Source of the DNA: Actinopolymorpha cephalotaxi
GTDB taxonomy: Bacteria; Actinomycetota; Actinomycetes; Propionibacteriales; Actinopolymorphaceae
Length of the DNA stretch: 64,000 bases
Assembly (NCBI RefSeq): GCF_013408535.1
Contig: NZ_JACBZA010000001.1
Coordinates: 3,618,850-3,682,849 of the forward strand
Reading direction: 5' to 3'
The notes below the pieces were generated by a model. The model worked only from the letters and a program-made list of their open reading frames with translations. It was not told the origin of the DNA and did no database searches. Positions 8,591-15,969 of this stretch are shown here, in pieces (positions within the stretch are counted from its first letter, which is position 1; each line of letters opens with the position of its first letter). A program made the translations under genes and the position numbers.

Positions 8591-9118
8591 TCAGCGCGGG
8601 TCGGCCAGCCGGCCGTGCTCCCAGTCCCACGTACGGCCGTCGAGGAGTTCGCGCGCGGCGTCGAGATGGCCCGCGTGAGCGGCCGTCTCGACCAGGACGT
8701 GGTCCAGCACCTCGAGGAAGTTGTTCAGGCGCCAGTCGCCGAACACGCCCTCGGGCCACCATGCCGGTGGGGTGTCCAGCGGCAGCTCGCGGACGGCGGC
8801 GATGGCCTCCGTGCACACCCGCCGGTACGTGTCGAGGACGCTCGCCGCCGAAACCGACGGCGGCACGTGGAAGTCGTCGTCCACGTCCGGCTCGGTGCGG
8901 ACACCGGTCATCACCGCGACGAACCAGAACCGCGTCATGGCGGTCAGGTGCGAGACCATGCCGGCGCAGGACCAGCCCGACGGCAGGACCGGCCGGCGGA
9001 GGGAGTCCTCGGACAGGCCGTCGAGGATGCCCAGAATCCGGCGCTGCTGCGCGGCCAGGGAGAGCAACAGGGTGTCGGCGGTCATGACGGACAGTTGAAC
9101 GGGCGCCTGAGCGGTCAT
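8591..9118 (-). CDS. DinB/mycothiol-dependent maleylpyruvate isomerase-fold protein
   Basis: 175 residues of the DinB four-helix bundle. The N-terminal helix holds LLLSLAAQQRRILGILDGLSE, followed by SGWSCAGMVSHLTAMTRFW, which carries the first metal-ligand His (SHLT). The third helix holds DHVLVETAAHAGHLDAARELLDG with the HxxxH-type metal ligands. Members use mycothiol or act as damage-response thiol transferases. ATG 9118 follows GGAGGAG at good spacing. The promoter-like block upstream (9176-9209) is a mirror copy of the one ahead of the ECF42 unit, so this gene is probably controlled by that sigma factor. Confidence 0.88.
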   Translation of the reverse strand: MTAQAPVQLSVMTADTLLLSLAAQQRRILGILDGLSEDSLRRPVLPSGWSCAGMVSHLTAMTRFWFVAVMTGVRTEPDVDDDFHVPPSVSAASVLDTYRRVCTEAIAAVRELPLDTPPAWWPEGVFGDWRLNNFLEVLDHVLVETAAHAGHLDAARELLDGRTWDWEHGRLADPR

Positions 9119-9175
9119 CGGATCTTCTCCTCCGTACGGGGTCGGCCGGCAGGACGGGATGCCCTTGCCGCCCGA

Positions 9176-9209
9176 GACGTCGGAGCCGCGGCCGCCACCT
9201 CGACACCGC
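9176..9209 (-). promoter_or_regulatory. ECF42-type promoter candidate for the DinB gene
   Basis: Read on the minus strand: GCGGTGTCGAGG, ten unrelated bases, GGCTCCGACGTC. TGTCGA and CGAC are 17 bases apart, as I recall for ECF42-group promoters (-35 TGTCGA, -10 CGA/TC). It is the exact mirror copy of the block at 9244-9277, differing only in the ten spacer bases. Confidence 0.65.
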
Positions 9210-9243
9210 TCGCAGACTCTTTTCGCGGGGAACGACGCGGCCG

Positions 9244-9277
9244 GCGGTGTCGAGGACGCGTCGACGGCTCCGACGTC
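9244..9277 (+). promoter_or_regulatory. ECF42-type promoter candidate for the YciI-ECF42 unit
   Basis: GCGGTGTCGAGG (9244-9255), ten bases, then GGCTCCGACGTC (9266-9277), giving TGTCGA-N17-CGAC. It lies about 90 bases ahead of the YciI gene and would give autoregulation. The two 12-base boxes are identical to those on the opposite strand at 9176-9209. Confidence 0.7.
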
Positions 9278-9369
9278 CCGGTCAGCAGGCAGGGTCGCGG
9301 CACCACCGCACCTGCCCGCATCGCAGAATCTCCCTACGACGGCACAGAGCCCGAAACGAGGACTTTCCG

Positions 9370-9762
9370 ATGAAGTACGTGATCCTGATCCACTCCAACC
9401 CCGAGCCCTGGGGCCACCCGACCTCGCTCTACACCGCCGAAGGACGGGCGCTCTCGAAGGAGCACCACGAGCAGGGCGACCGCTCGTTCGAGGCCATGCT
9501 GGAGGAGATCTCGGCGTCCGGGGAGCTGGTGACCGCCGAGGCGCTGGCCGACCCCGCGTCGTCCACGGTGCACAGGTGGACCCCGGACGGGCCCCTGGTC
9601 ACCGACGGCCCGTTCGCGGAGACCAAGGAACAGCTGGCCGGCTTCTTTCTGATCGACTGCGCGACCCGGCAGCGCGCGGAAGAGCTCGCCGCGCAGTTCG
9701 CCGGGCCCGGCAGTCACGTCGAACTCCGCCCGGCGATGTGGGCCGGCGGCGACGACCAGTGA
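9370..9762 (+). CDS. YciI/DGPF-domain protein, ECF42 partner
   Basis: 130 residues of the YCII-related DGPF family, an alpha+beta dimeric barrel. It has MKYVILIHSNPEPW at the start, the name-giving DGPFAETKEQLAGFFLIDC at mid-length and HVELRPAMW near the end. Genes of this family sit next to ECF42 sigma factors across actinobacteria, although their biochemical role is unsettled. ATG 9370 follows CGAGGAC. Its stop overlaps the sigma start (GTGA at 9759-9762), so the two are translationally coupled. Confidence 0.92.
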   Translation: MKYVILIHSNPEPWGHPTSLYTAEGRALSKEHHEQGDRSFEAMLEEISASGELVTAEALADPASSTVHRWTPDGPLVTDGPFAETKEQLAGFFLIDCATRQRAEELAAQFAGPGSHVELRPAMWAGGDDQ

Positions 9763-11018
9763 CCGACTTCGAGGACGTGTGGCGCGAGTGCGCGCCGCAC
9801 GTCCTCGCCGCGCTGGTCCGCCGCTACGGCGACTTCGACACCGCCGAGGACGCGGTGCAGGAGGCGTTGCTCGCGGCGGCCCGGCAGTGGCCGGCCGACG
9901 GCATGCCGGACAACCCGAGGGGCTGGCTGGTCAGGGTCGCCTCCCGGCGGCTGGTCGACCACTGGCGGGCCGACCAGGCCCGGGCCGACCGGGAGGATCT
10001 GGTCGCCCGGCGCACCCCGGCGCGGGCGTTCGTCGCCCCGGCCGCCGACGCCCCGGCCGGCAGCGAACGGGACGATTCGTTGACGCTCCTGTTGTTGTGC
10101 TGCCACCCGGCCCTGCCCCGGCCGTCCCAGGTGTCGTTGACGTTGCGGGCGGTCGGCGGGCTGAGCACGGCGCAGATCGCCCGCGCGTTCCTGGTGCCCG
10201 AGGCCACCATGGCCCAGCGGATCAGCCGGGCGAAGGCCCGGCTACGGCAGGTCGGCGCGCGGTTCACCGTGCCCGCAGCCGACGAGCTGCCCGAGCGGGT
10301 GGCCGTGGTCGCCCACGTGCTGTACCTGATCTTCACCGAGGGGCACACCGCCACTTTCGGGACCAGCCTGACCGACACCTCCCTCGCGGAGGAGGCGATC
10401 CGGCTGACCCGTCAACTGCGCCGTCACCTGCCGGCGGCCGGCGAGGTGAGCGGGCTGCTGGCGCTGATGCTGCTCACCGACGCCCGTCGGGCCGCCCGTA
10501 GCCGCCCCGACGGTTCACTCGTGCCGCTGGCCGAGCAGGACCGCTCGCTGTGGGACCAGGATCTGATCGGCGAGGGAGTCCGGCTGGTGGAGGCGGCGCT
10601 GCCGAGCGGTCCGGTGGGTCCGTACCAACTACAGGCGGCGATCGCGGCCGTGCACGCTGAGGCACGGACCGCGGCCGAGACCGACTGGCCGCAGATCGAG
10701 GCGCTGTACGCCATGCTGCACGACCTCACACCCGGCCCGGTGGTCACGCTCAACCACGCCGTCGCGGTGGCGGAGGTGTCCGGTCCGGGCGCGGCCCTGC
10801 GGATGATCGAGCCGCTGCTCTCCGACCGGCGGCTGCGTCACCACCATCGCCTGCACGCCGTGCATGCTCACCTGCTGGAACTGGAGGGCCGGTACGACGA
10901 GGCCCGGGCCACCTACGTGCTCGCGGCCCGGCTGACCACCAGCATCCCGGAGCAGCGCTACCTCAACGCCCGGGCGGCCGGCCTTGGCGAGGCTCAGGGG
11001 CTCGAGGGCCCGTCCTAG
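9759..11018 (+). CDS. ECF42-group sigma factor with TPR-like C-terminal extension
   Basis: 419 residues. The sigma-2 domain covers about residues 5-75 (YGDFDTAEDAVQEALLAAARQWP, then NPRGWLVRVASRRLVDHWR). The sigma-4 domain covers about 110-165 (LTLRAVGGLSTAQIARAFLVPE). A ~250-residue extension contains the conserved LYLIFTEGHTATFG, ALMLLTDARRAAR and LNHAVAVAEVSGPGAAL segments and a tetratricopeptide-like end. That architecture and the adjacent DGPF gene define ECF42, in which the extension rather than a separate anti-sigma factor modulates activity. GTG 9759 starts at the sigma-2 domain. The 3' end overlaps the convergent GlsB gene by four bases. Confidence 0.93.
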   Translation: MTDFEDVWRECAPHVLAALVRRYGDFDTAEDAVQEALLAAARQWPADGMPDNPRGWLVRVASRRLVDHWRADQARADREDLVARRTPARAFVAPAADAPAGSERDDSLTLLLLCCHPALPRPSQVSLTLRAVGGLSTAQIARAFLVPEATMAQRISRAKARLRQVGARFTVPAADELPERVAVVAHVLYLIFTEGHTATFGTSLTDTSLAEEAIRLTRQLRRHLPAAGEVSGLLALMLLTDARRAARSRPDGSLVPLAEQDRSLWDQDLIGEGVRLVEAALPSGPVGPYQLQAAIAAVHAEARTAAETDWPQIEALYAMLHDLTPGPVVTLNHAVAVAEVSGPGAALRMIEPLLSDRRLRHHHRLHAVHAHLLELEGRYDEARATYVLAARLTTSIPEQRYLNARAAGLGEAQGLEGPS

Positions 11019-11281
11019 CCGTGGCGGTCGGTCACTCCGGCCACGATCACCACGCCGACGGCGGCGAAGCCGACCTGGAAGGCGAGCTGGATCCAGTCGA
11101 TACCCGCGGTCTGACTCACTCCCAGCAGACCGGCGACCCAGGTGCCGAGCAGCGCCGCGACAATTCCGATGGCGATCGTGAGCAGACAGCCCATCTTCTG
11201 TTTTCCCGGCACTACCAACCGGCCCAGAGCACCGATGACGGCGCCCACGATGACCGCGGTGATAATTCCGCTGATTACCAT
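11015..11281 (-). CDS. GlsB/YeaQ/YmgE-family membrane protein
   Basis: 88 residues. Three glycine-rich hydrophobic helices (about residues 2-22, 29-52 and 62-84) and the conserved GALGRLVVPG and GCLLTIAIGIVAALLG stretches identify the transglycosylase-associated (GlsB/YeaQ/YmgE) family of small stress-linked inner-membrane proteins. The molecular role is unknown. The start ATG 11281 is the only one that includes the first helix. It overlaps the end of the convergent ECF42 gene by four bases. Confidence 0.9.
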   Translation of the reverse strand: MVISGIITAVIVGAVIGALGRLVVPGKQKMGCLLTIAIGIVAALLGTWVAGLLGVSQTAGIDWIQLAFQVGFAAVGVVIVAGVTDRHG

Positions 11282-11474
11282 TGATATTTCCCTTTCGCCC
11301 CGACCTGCGTGACGACCTGGCGGGGTGAACGCGAGGTCGCCAGGCTACAGCCGGTGACGAGCGGGAACGAGCCGTCGGGGCGGGCCCGGGTGGCCCGGCC
11401 AGCAGCTCCGGTCGGACAGTCTCGATTGCCCGAAATCCCCTACCCGGCAGGCGTTCGACTGCCATGATCAGCGC

Positions 11475-11633
11475 ATGAGCATCTACGGTCGTCGGCAGGG
11501 TGGGACACCCTGGGGGCTGGTTCTGCTCTTTCTGCTGGCCCTCAGCCTTACTGCCGGAGTCATGATTTATCGCGACGGGGTCGCCGCCGCCAACACAGTC
11601 GACAACACCACGCCTACCATCACACAACGCTAA
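11475..11633 (+). CDS. 52-residue single-pass membrane protein
   Basis: ATG 11475 to TAA 11631-11633 encodes a short basic N-terminus (SIYGRRQGG), one hydrophobic helix (WGLVLLFLLALSLTAGVMIY) and a Thr/Asn-rich tail. Topology is N-in with about 20 residues outside. CATGAT lies six bases before the ATG. No family is recognised. It is divergent from the GlsB gene and could be a small envelope-stress protein. Confidence 0.45.
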   Translation: MSIYGRRQGGTPWGLVLLFLLALSLTAGVMIYRDGVAAANTVDNTTPTITQR

Positions 11634-11886
11634 TTCTTCGTACCTCACTGATAGCGCAACCGAACTGCAACCCAGCGTCACATCCCGAACTCGTGCCGAT
11701 ATCACACCGATAACGAACTTCTGAGAACGCCGGCACGACTCGACCGTCAATTCACGTCGACACTTCGATGAACGTCAGGCCGTGCCGGTTCGCCGCGGGG
11801 CGCGCTCAGCGGGTGGCGCGCTCCGGAGGGCCGCTCCGGTGAAACGGCTGGCCTTCGGCCGGTCGGTGCGGCCATGCTGTGGCCTC

Positions 11887-12303
11887 ATGGCATGGTTGCG
11901 CGAGATCGTCGTCGACTGCAGGCACGCACCTTCACTGGCGCGGTTCTGGGCGCAGGTCCTGGACGACTACGCCGTTCGGGCCTACGACGAGGAGGAGATC
12001 GAACGCCTGGCAGGTCTCGGGCTCACTCCCGAGACCGATCCGTCGGTCGCGCTGGACGGCCCGGGTCCGACGTTCTTCTTCACCGAGGTTCCCGAATCCA
12101 AGTCGGGCAAGAACAGGCTCCATGTCGACGTGGCTTCCACCGACCGGCGCACCGAGGTCGCCCGACTGGTCGCGCTGGGCGCCTCGGTACGCCAGGAGTA
12201 CGACGGGCACACGGTGCTGGCCGACCCGGAGGACAACGAGTTCTGCGTCACCGACCGCACCGCGATCGGCTCGCCCGTCCACACTGACCGCCGGCCGGAG
12301 TGA
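11887..12303 (+). CDS. VOC-family (glyoxalase-like) protein
   Basis: 138 residues. The pattern MAWLREIVVDCRHAPSLARFWAQVLDDY, central FFFTEVPESKSGKNRLHVDV and terminal VLADPEDNEFCVTD is that of the glyoxalase-like VOC subfamily common in actinobacteria. The fold is a metal-binding dimer with unknown substrate. ATG 11887 begins directly at the first beta strand; the longer in-frame extension has no homology-like content. It ends six bases before the convergent MASE1 gene. Confidence 0.85.
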   Translation: MAWLREIVVDCRHAPSLARFWAQVLDDYAVRAYDEEEIERLAGLGLTPETDPSVALDGPGPTFFFTEVPESKSGKNRLHVDVASTDRRTEVARLVALGASVRQEYDGHTVLADPEDNEFCVTDRTAIGSPVHTDRRPE

Positions 12304-12309
12304 CGGCGC

Positions 12310-13359
12310 TCAGGCCGGTCCCGCTCCGCTGCCCTCCACGCGTTCGCGTACCACCCGGTGCTCGCCGTCGCCCTGCTCGGTGAAGTTGCGCGCCAACGGC
12401 ACCGGCCGGGGCCGCAGGCTCCGGTCGAGCTGGCTCACCACCGACGCGAGCTGGGTGGCCGCCTGCTCCACGTCGTTGTGGGCGAGGTTTCGCTCGGTGG
12501 TGGTGACCGCGAGGACCAGCGCGGTGAGCGCGGTGGATCCGTCGAACGCCTGGATGGTGACCAGGTTGGAGTAGACGTCCTGGCCCTCGAACGGTCCCGA
12601 CCCGTTGACGGCGCCGATGACCGCCATCGTCGACACCACCAGGATCGCCGTGGTGGCGCCGGCGAGCTGGAATCTCAGCGCCGCCCAGATCAGGAACGGG
12701 AAGACCAGGAACAGAAGTTCGGTGGTCGTACGGGTGGCGACGAGCATCACGACGATGGCTCCGGCCAGCACGGCGGCCGCCTCGAGGACGCGGAGGGGGC
12801 GCACGTCGCGCGGCACGTGCACCCGGCGCAGCACGAGCAGGAACGGCGTGACGACCAGGACGCCCATCGCGGAACTGATCCAGCTCAGCAGCAGGCGGGT
12901 CCAGAAGTTGCCGGGCTGTTCGAGCCCGGCCAGCACCTGGACGCCGATGGCGATCGTCGTGCTGACGATGGTGGCGGCCAGCGCGCCGTACACCACCAGG
13001 GAGGCGAGGTCCTTCATCCGGTCCAGCTCCAGCCGGAAGCCGGCGCGGCGCAGCAGCCGGTAGCCACACCACATGCCGACCGTCATCGCCAGCGCGGTCG
13101 CCACGGCCACCAGCGCAGGGCGGTCCAGCCCGAGGAGGTTGACCAGGAACGAACCGAGGGCGATGCCTGGGAGGACCCGGGTGCCGAAGATGAGCAGCGC
13201 GGCCAGTGAGACACCCGTCGGCGGCCACAGGAGCCGGGTGGGCCCGGCGCCGATGTGCTGCAGCAGCCCGACATTTCCGACCGCATAGTAAATCGCCGCC
13301 AGCCCGATGATCAGGGCAGCGGTGGTGGCGTATTCACGGTTTCGGAAATCACTCGTCAC
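12310..13359 (-). CDS. MASE1-domain integral membrane protein
   Basis: 349 residues, with about eight transmembrane helices in the first ~290. The MASE1 hallmark WPPTGVSLAALLIFGTRVLPGIALGS lies at about residues 45-70 and FPFLIWAALRFQLAGA near 220-235. A ~50-residue coiled helix (TTERNLAHNDVEQAATQLAS) follows, and then the protein ends with no GGDEF, EAL or kinase output domain. MASE1 is a predicted small-ligand sensor. GTG 13359 lies eight bases after TACGAT. It is a paralogue of the upstream gene at 13506-14522 and probably in the same unit. Confidence 0.85.
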   Translation of the reverse strand: MTSDFRNREYATTAALIIGLAAIYYAVGNVGLLQHIGAGPTRLLWPPTGVSLAALLIFGTRVLPGIALGSFLVNLLGLDRPALVAVATALAMTVGMWCGYRLLRRAGFRLELDRMKDLASLVVYGALAATIVSTTIAIGVQVLAGLEQPGNFWTRLLLSWISSAMGVLVVTPFLLVLRRVHVPRDVRPLRVLEAAAVLAGAIVVMLVATRTTTELLFLVFPFLIWAALRFQLAGATTAILVVSTMAVIGAVNGSGPFEGQDVYSNLVTIQAFDGSTALTALVLAVTTTERNLAHNDVEQAATQLASVVSQLDRSLRPRPVPLARNFTEQGDGEHRVVRERVEGSGAGPA

Positions 13360-13505
13360 GGCACCTCATCGTACGCCCATCGGTCGTCGACAATTCGGCT
13401 CCTCCGGCGCGGGACCTCATGGTTGTCAGTCCGTATTCGGGGACAGACTTCCCCACTGCCGCACTTTTCCGTGGAAAGATTCCGTGCCACCCGACAATGC
13501 ATGGG

Positions 13506-14522
13506 CTAGGTCGTTTTCGGCTGGGCCGGGTCCGGGTTTCCGCGCTCCGGACTCGCCGGCCGGTCGGCCCCCGGCTGCACCCGCAGCCGCCGGTCGAGCT
13601 GGTGGACGGCCGCGGCGAGCTGGACGGCGACCTCCTCCACGTGGGCACGCGCCTCGTTGCGGGCGGCGACGGTCACCGAGAGGACGAGTGCGGTCAGCGC
13701 CGCCACCGCGGCGAACGACTGCAGCGTGAGGATGTTGGACAGGTCGCTGTGGAACGCGAACGCACCCATTCCCCGCGAGGCCGCATAGAACGCCAGGGTG
13801 GTCGCCACCAGCGCGCATGCCGTCGCCGCCGCCAACTGGAAACGCCACGCCGCCCACACCACGAACGGGAACGTGAGAAACAGCAACTGCTCGTCGGCCC
13901 GCAAGGTCAGCACCAACAGGGTCACCATGGCCGCGAACAGCACCGTCGCCTCGAGCCAGCGTGCGGGCCGGAACACCTGGGGCCAGCGGAGGCGAAGCAC
14001 CATCAGCAGGAACGGCGCGACCACGAGCACGCCGAGGGCGTCACCGATCCACTCGATCAACCAGATCGTGCCGAAGTCGGCCGTCAGCGCACCACTCGCC
14101 TGCAGGGAGCAGACCACCACGGTCGCGCCCACCACCGTCGGGGCGATTCCCCCGAGCACCACCAGGACGAGCACGTCGCGCAGTCTGGGCAACTCCGGCC
14201 GGAAGCCCGCCGCGTCCAGCAGCAGGTAGCCGAGCACGGACGTCAGGGTCGCGCCGATGGTGATCGCGGCTACCGCGGGCAGGGCTGCCTCCGGAGAGAT
14301 CGCCATGGCCATGGCGCCGATGGTGATCCCGGGCCAGACCCGCGGGCCGAGCACGAGCAACGCGACCAGGCCCACCCCTGTCGGCGGCCACAGGGGGCTG
14401 GCGACACCGCCACCGAGTGGGCTGTGCACACCGAGCCAACTGCTCGCATAACAGGCGGCCGCGACCCCGAGAATGCGCACGAGCACACCGAACCGGCTGC
14501 GGTTGTGCAGGGCGAATTCCAC
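13506..14522 (-). CDS. MASE1-domain integral membrane protein (second copy)
   Basis: 338 residues with the same plan as its neighbour: WPPTGVGLVALLVLGPRVWPGITIGA near residues 46-71, FPFVVWAAWRFQLAAA near 220-235, and a terminal helix AARNEARAHVEEVAVQLAAAVHQLDRRLRVQ matching the paralogue's end. No output domain. Sequence similarity to the 12310 gene is clear throughout but far from identical, indicating an old tandem duplication. GTG 14522 is preceded by TACCAT at six bases, consistent with a leaderless start. A lipoprotein gene is divergent. Confidence 0.85.
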   Translation of the reverse strand: MEFALHNRSRFGVLVRILGVAAACYASSWLGVHSPLGGGVASPLWPPTGVGLVALLVLGPRVWPGITIGAMAMAISPEAALPAVAAITIGATLTSVLGYLLLDAAGFRPELPRLRDVLVLVVLGGIAPTVVGATVVVCSLQASGALTADFGTIWLIEWIGDALGVLVVAPFLLMVLRLRWPQVFRPARWLEATVLFAAMVTLLVLTLRADEQLLFLTFPFVVWAAWRFQLAAATACALVATTLAFYAASRGMGAFAFHSDLSNILTLQSFAAVAALTALVLSVTVAARNEARAHVEEVAVQLAAAVHQLDRRLRVQPGADRPASPERGNPDPAQPKTT

Positions 14523-14742
14523 GCGCTGATGGTACGTGTCGACACCCGCCCCGAACCACCACCCTTTTACGGTTTCCCGGTGACCCTTCTCCGGTCCGTA
14601 GAGAGAGGAATCGGAATGAATCGGCGGTAATTCGCGGTAATCGGCGGAACCGAGAGGATCGGCGGATCGACACCGGCACCCATGTCAACCCACCATTGCT
14701 CTGCCCGGTTTTCGGGCCCGTTCCGGCGGGGAGGGGGCGACC

Positions 14743-15531
14743 ATGACCGGCAGGCCGGCAAGCACGTCGCCGACGGATCCGCCGCGGCTTCGTACGCTCG
14801 CCCGGACGCGCACCCCGCGGCGTACCGGGATCACCCTCGCGGCCGCGGCGGGCGCCTTGATCCTCTGCGCGGTTCTCACCTCCTGCGCCGACGACCGGCC
14901 CGCCGCACCCGGCCCGGGGCAGACGCCCACGTCGTCGGCGGCGACGAACGCACCTCGCGACGCCCGCCGTCACGAGCCGGCTGACGGCACGAAGTCCGCC
15001 GCAGGCGCCACCCCGGCCCATCGCGCCCACAGGGCCGGCCCCGGCTCGTCGGGCACGCTGCTGCCCAACCTCGTCGGCATGGGGCTGCAGTCGGCACAGG
15101 AAGCGGCCCGGGGCGCCGGGTTCGAGAACCTCACCTCCCACGACGCACTCGGCCGCGGGCGCCACCAGATCCTGGACCGGTCCTGGCGCGTCTGCGGCCA
15201 GGCGCCCGCACCGGGCCGGTGGGCCAAGGACTCCCCGATCGACCTTGGCGCCGTACGCCTGGAGGAACGCTGCCCGGCCGGCGACCAGGGCCGCCGGCCG
15301 ATACGGGTGAGTACGACGATGGCGGACTTCCGCGGCCGTTCGCTCGCGGTGGCCCGTGCGGCCCTTCCGCCCGACACCGGCATCGAGGAGGTGGACGGCA
15401 CCGGTGCGGGCCGGGCGGCGCTGCTGGAGAGCAACTGGCGGATCTGCGCGCAGTCGCCGGCCGCCGGCACCAGGCTGCACGGGCAGCCGGTCCGCTTCAC
15501 GATGGTGAAGTTCACCGAGCACTGCCGCTGA
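14743..15531 (+). CDS. PASTA-repeat lipoprotein
   Basis: 262 residues. A basic N-terminus and hydrophobic helix (about 29-46) end in the lipobox LTSC, so Cys47 is probably lipidated. Two PASTA-like modules follow a ~50-residue linker: LLPNLVGMGLQSAQEAARGAGF and the SNWRICAQSPAAGTRL type endings, both finishing with a W-R-(V/I)-C-(G/A)-Q-(A/S)-P-A-(P/A)-G motif. PASTA folds bind cell-wall muropeptides in kinases and PBPs; here there is no enzymatic domain. ATG 14743 follows GGGAGGGGG. Confidence 0.85.
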   Translation: MTGRPASTSPTDPPRLRTLARTRTPRRTGITLAAAAGALILCAVLTSCADDRPAAPGPGQTPTSSAATNAPRDARRHEPADGTKSAAGATPAHRAHRAGPGSSGTLLPNLVGMGLQSAQEAARGAGFENLTSHDALGRGRHQILDRSWRVCGQAPAPGRWAKDSPIDLGAVRLEERCPAGDQGRRPIRVSTTMADFRGRSLAVARAALPPDTGIEEVDGTGAGRAALLESNWRICAQSPAAGTRLHGQPVRFTMVKFTEHCR

Positions 15532-15969
15532 CCCCGACTCGGCCCCGCCCCTGACTTCGCACCGCCCCCTCCCCTGCCCGCCATCCCCCCGCATGGCCAG
15601 TTCGGCCAACTTTCCACCGCGTCGTACCGCCCCGGGAGTGCCCGGCGGACGGCGTACGGACGGGAACCGTCGCCTCCCGGGAGTCCGAGCGGCCGCGCGG
15701 ATTCGGGCAGAAGAGATCCAAACCGGACAGCGCACCCGGTCGGTCCCGCACTCGTGCGCCGTACGGCCGCGAAGGTCAGGCCGGACTGAGCACTGTGACA
15801 GACCTTTGCCAGGTTCCGGGTCGGGTGTTACAAGGTATGGACCCTGCGTGATCGGAAGCGGCAGCGACCCCGCGAAGGACCAGACGACACCAGGCGACCG
15901 CCGCCCGGACCCTCGGCTCAGCCTGACACCCGCACCGCGAGGTAGGACCCACTGACGAGGGAGCGCGCC
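15532..15969 (+). promoter_or_regulatory. 438-base intergenic region with a promoter candidate
   Basis: TTGCCA (15806-15811), 17 bases, then TACAAG (15829-15834) resemble a housekeeping promoter for the Mrr-like gene that starts 136 bases on. An open frame at 15593-15955 is Arg/Pro-rich and unconvincing. Nothing else is recognised. Confidence 0.4.

Noticed and set aside
9176-9277. MITE-like mobile element or structured RNA
   Set aside because: The pairing boxes coincide with promoter elements and the spacer is unpaired; no target duplication is visible.
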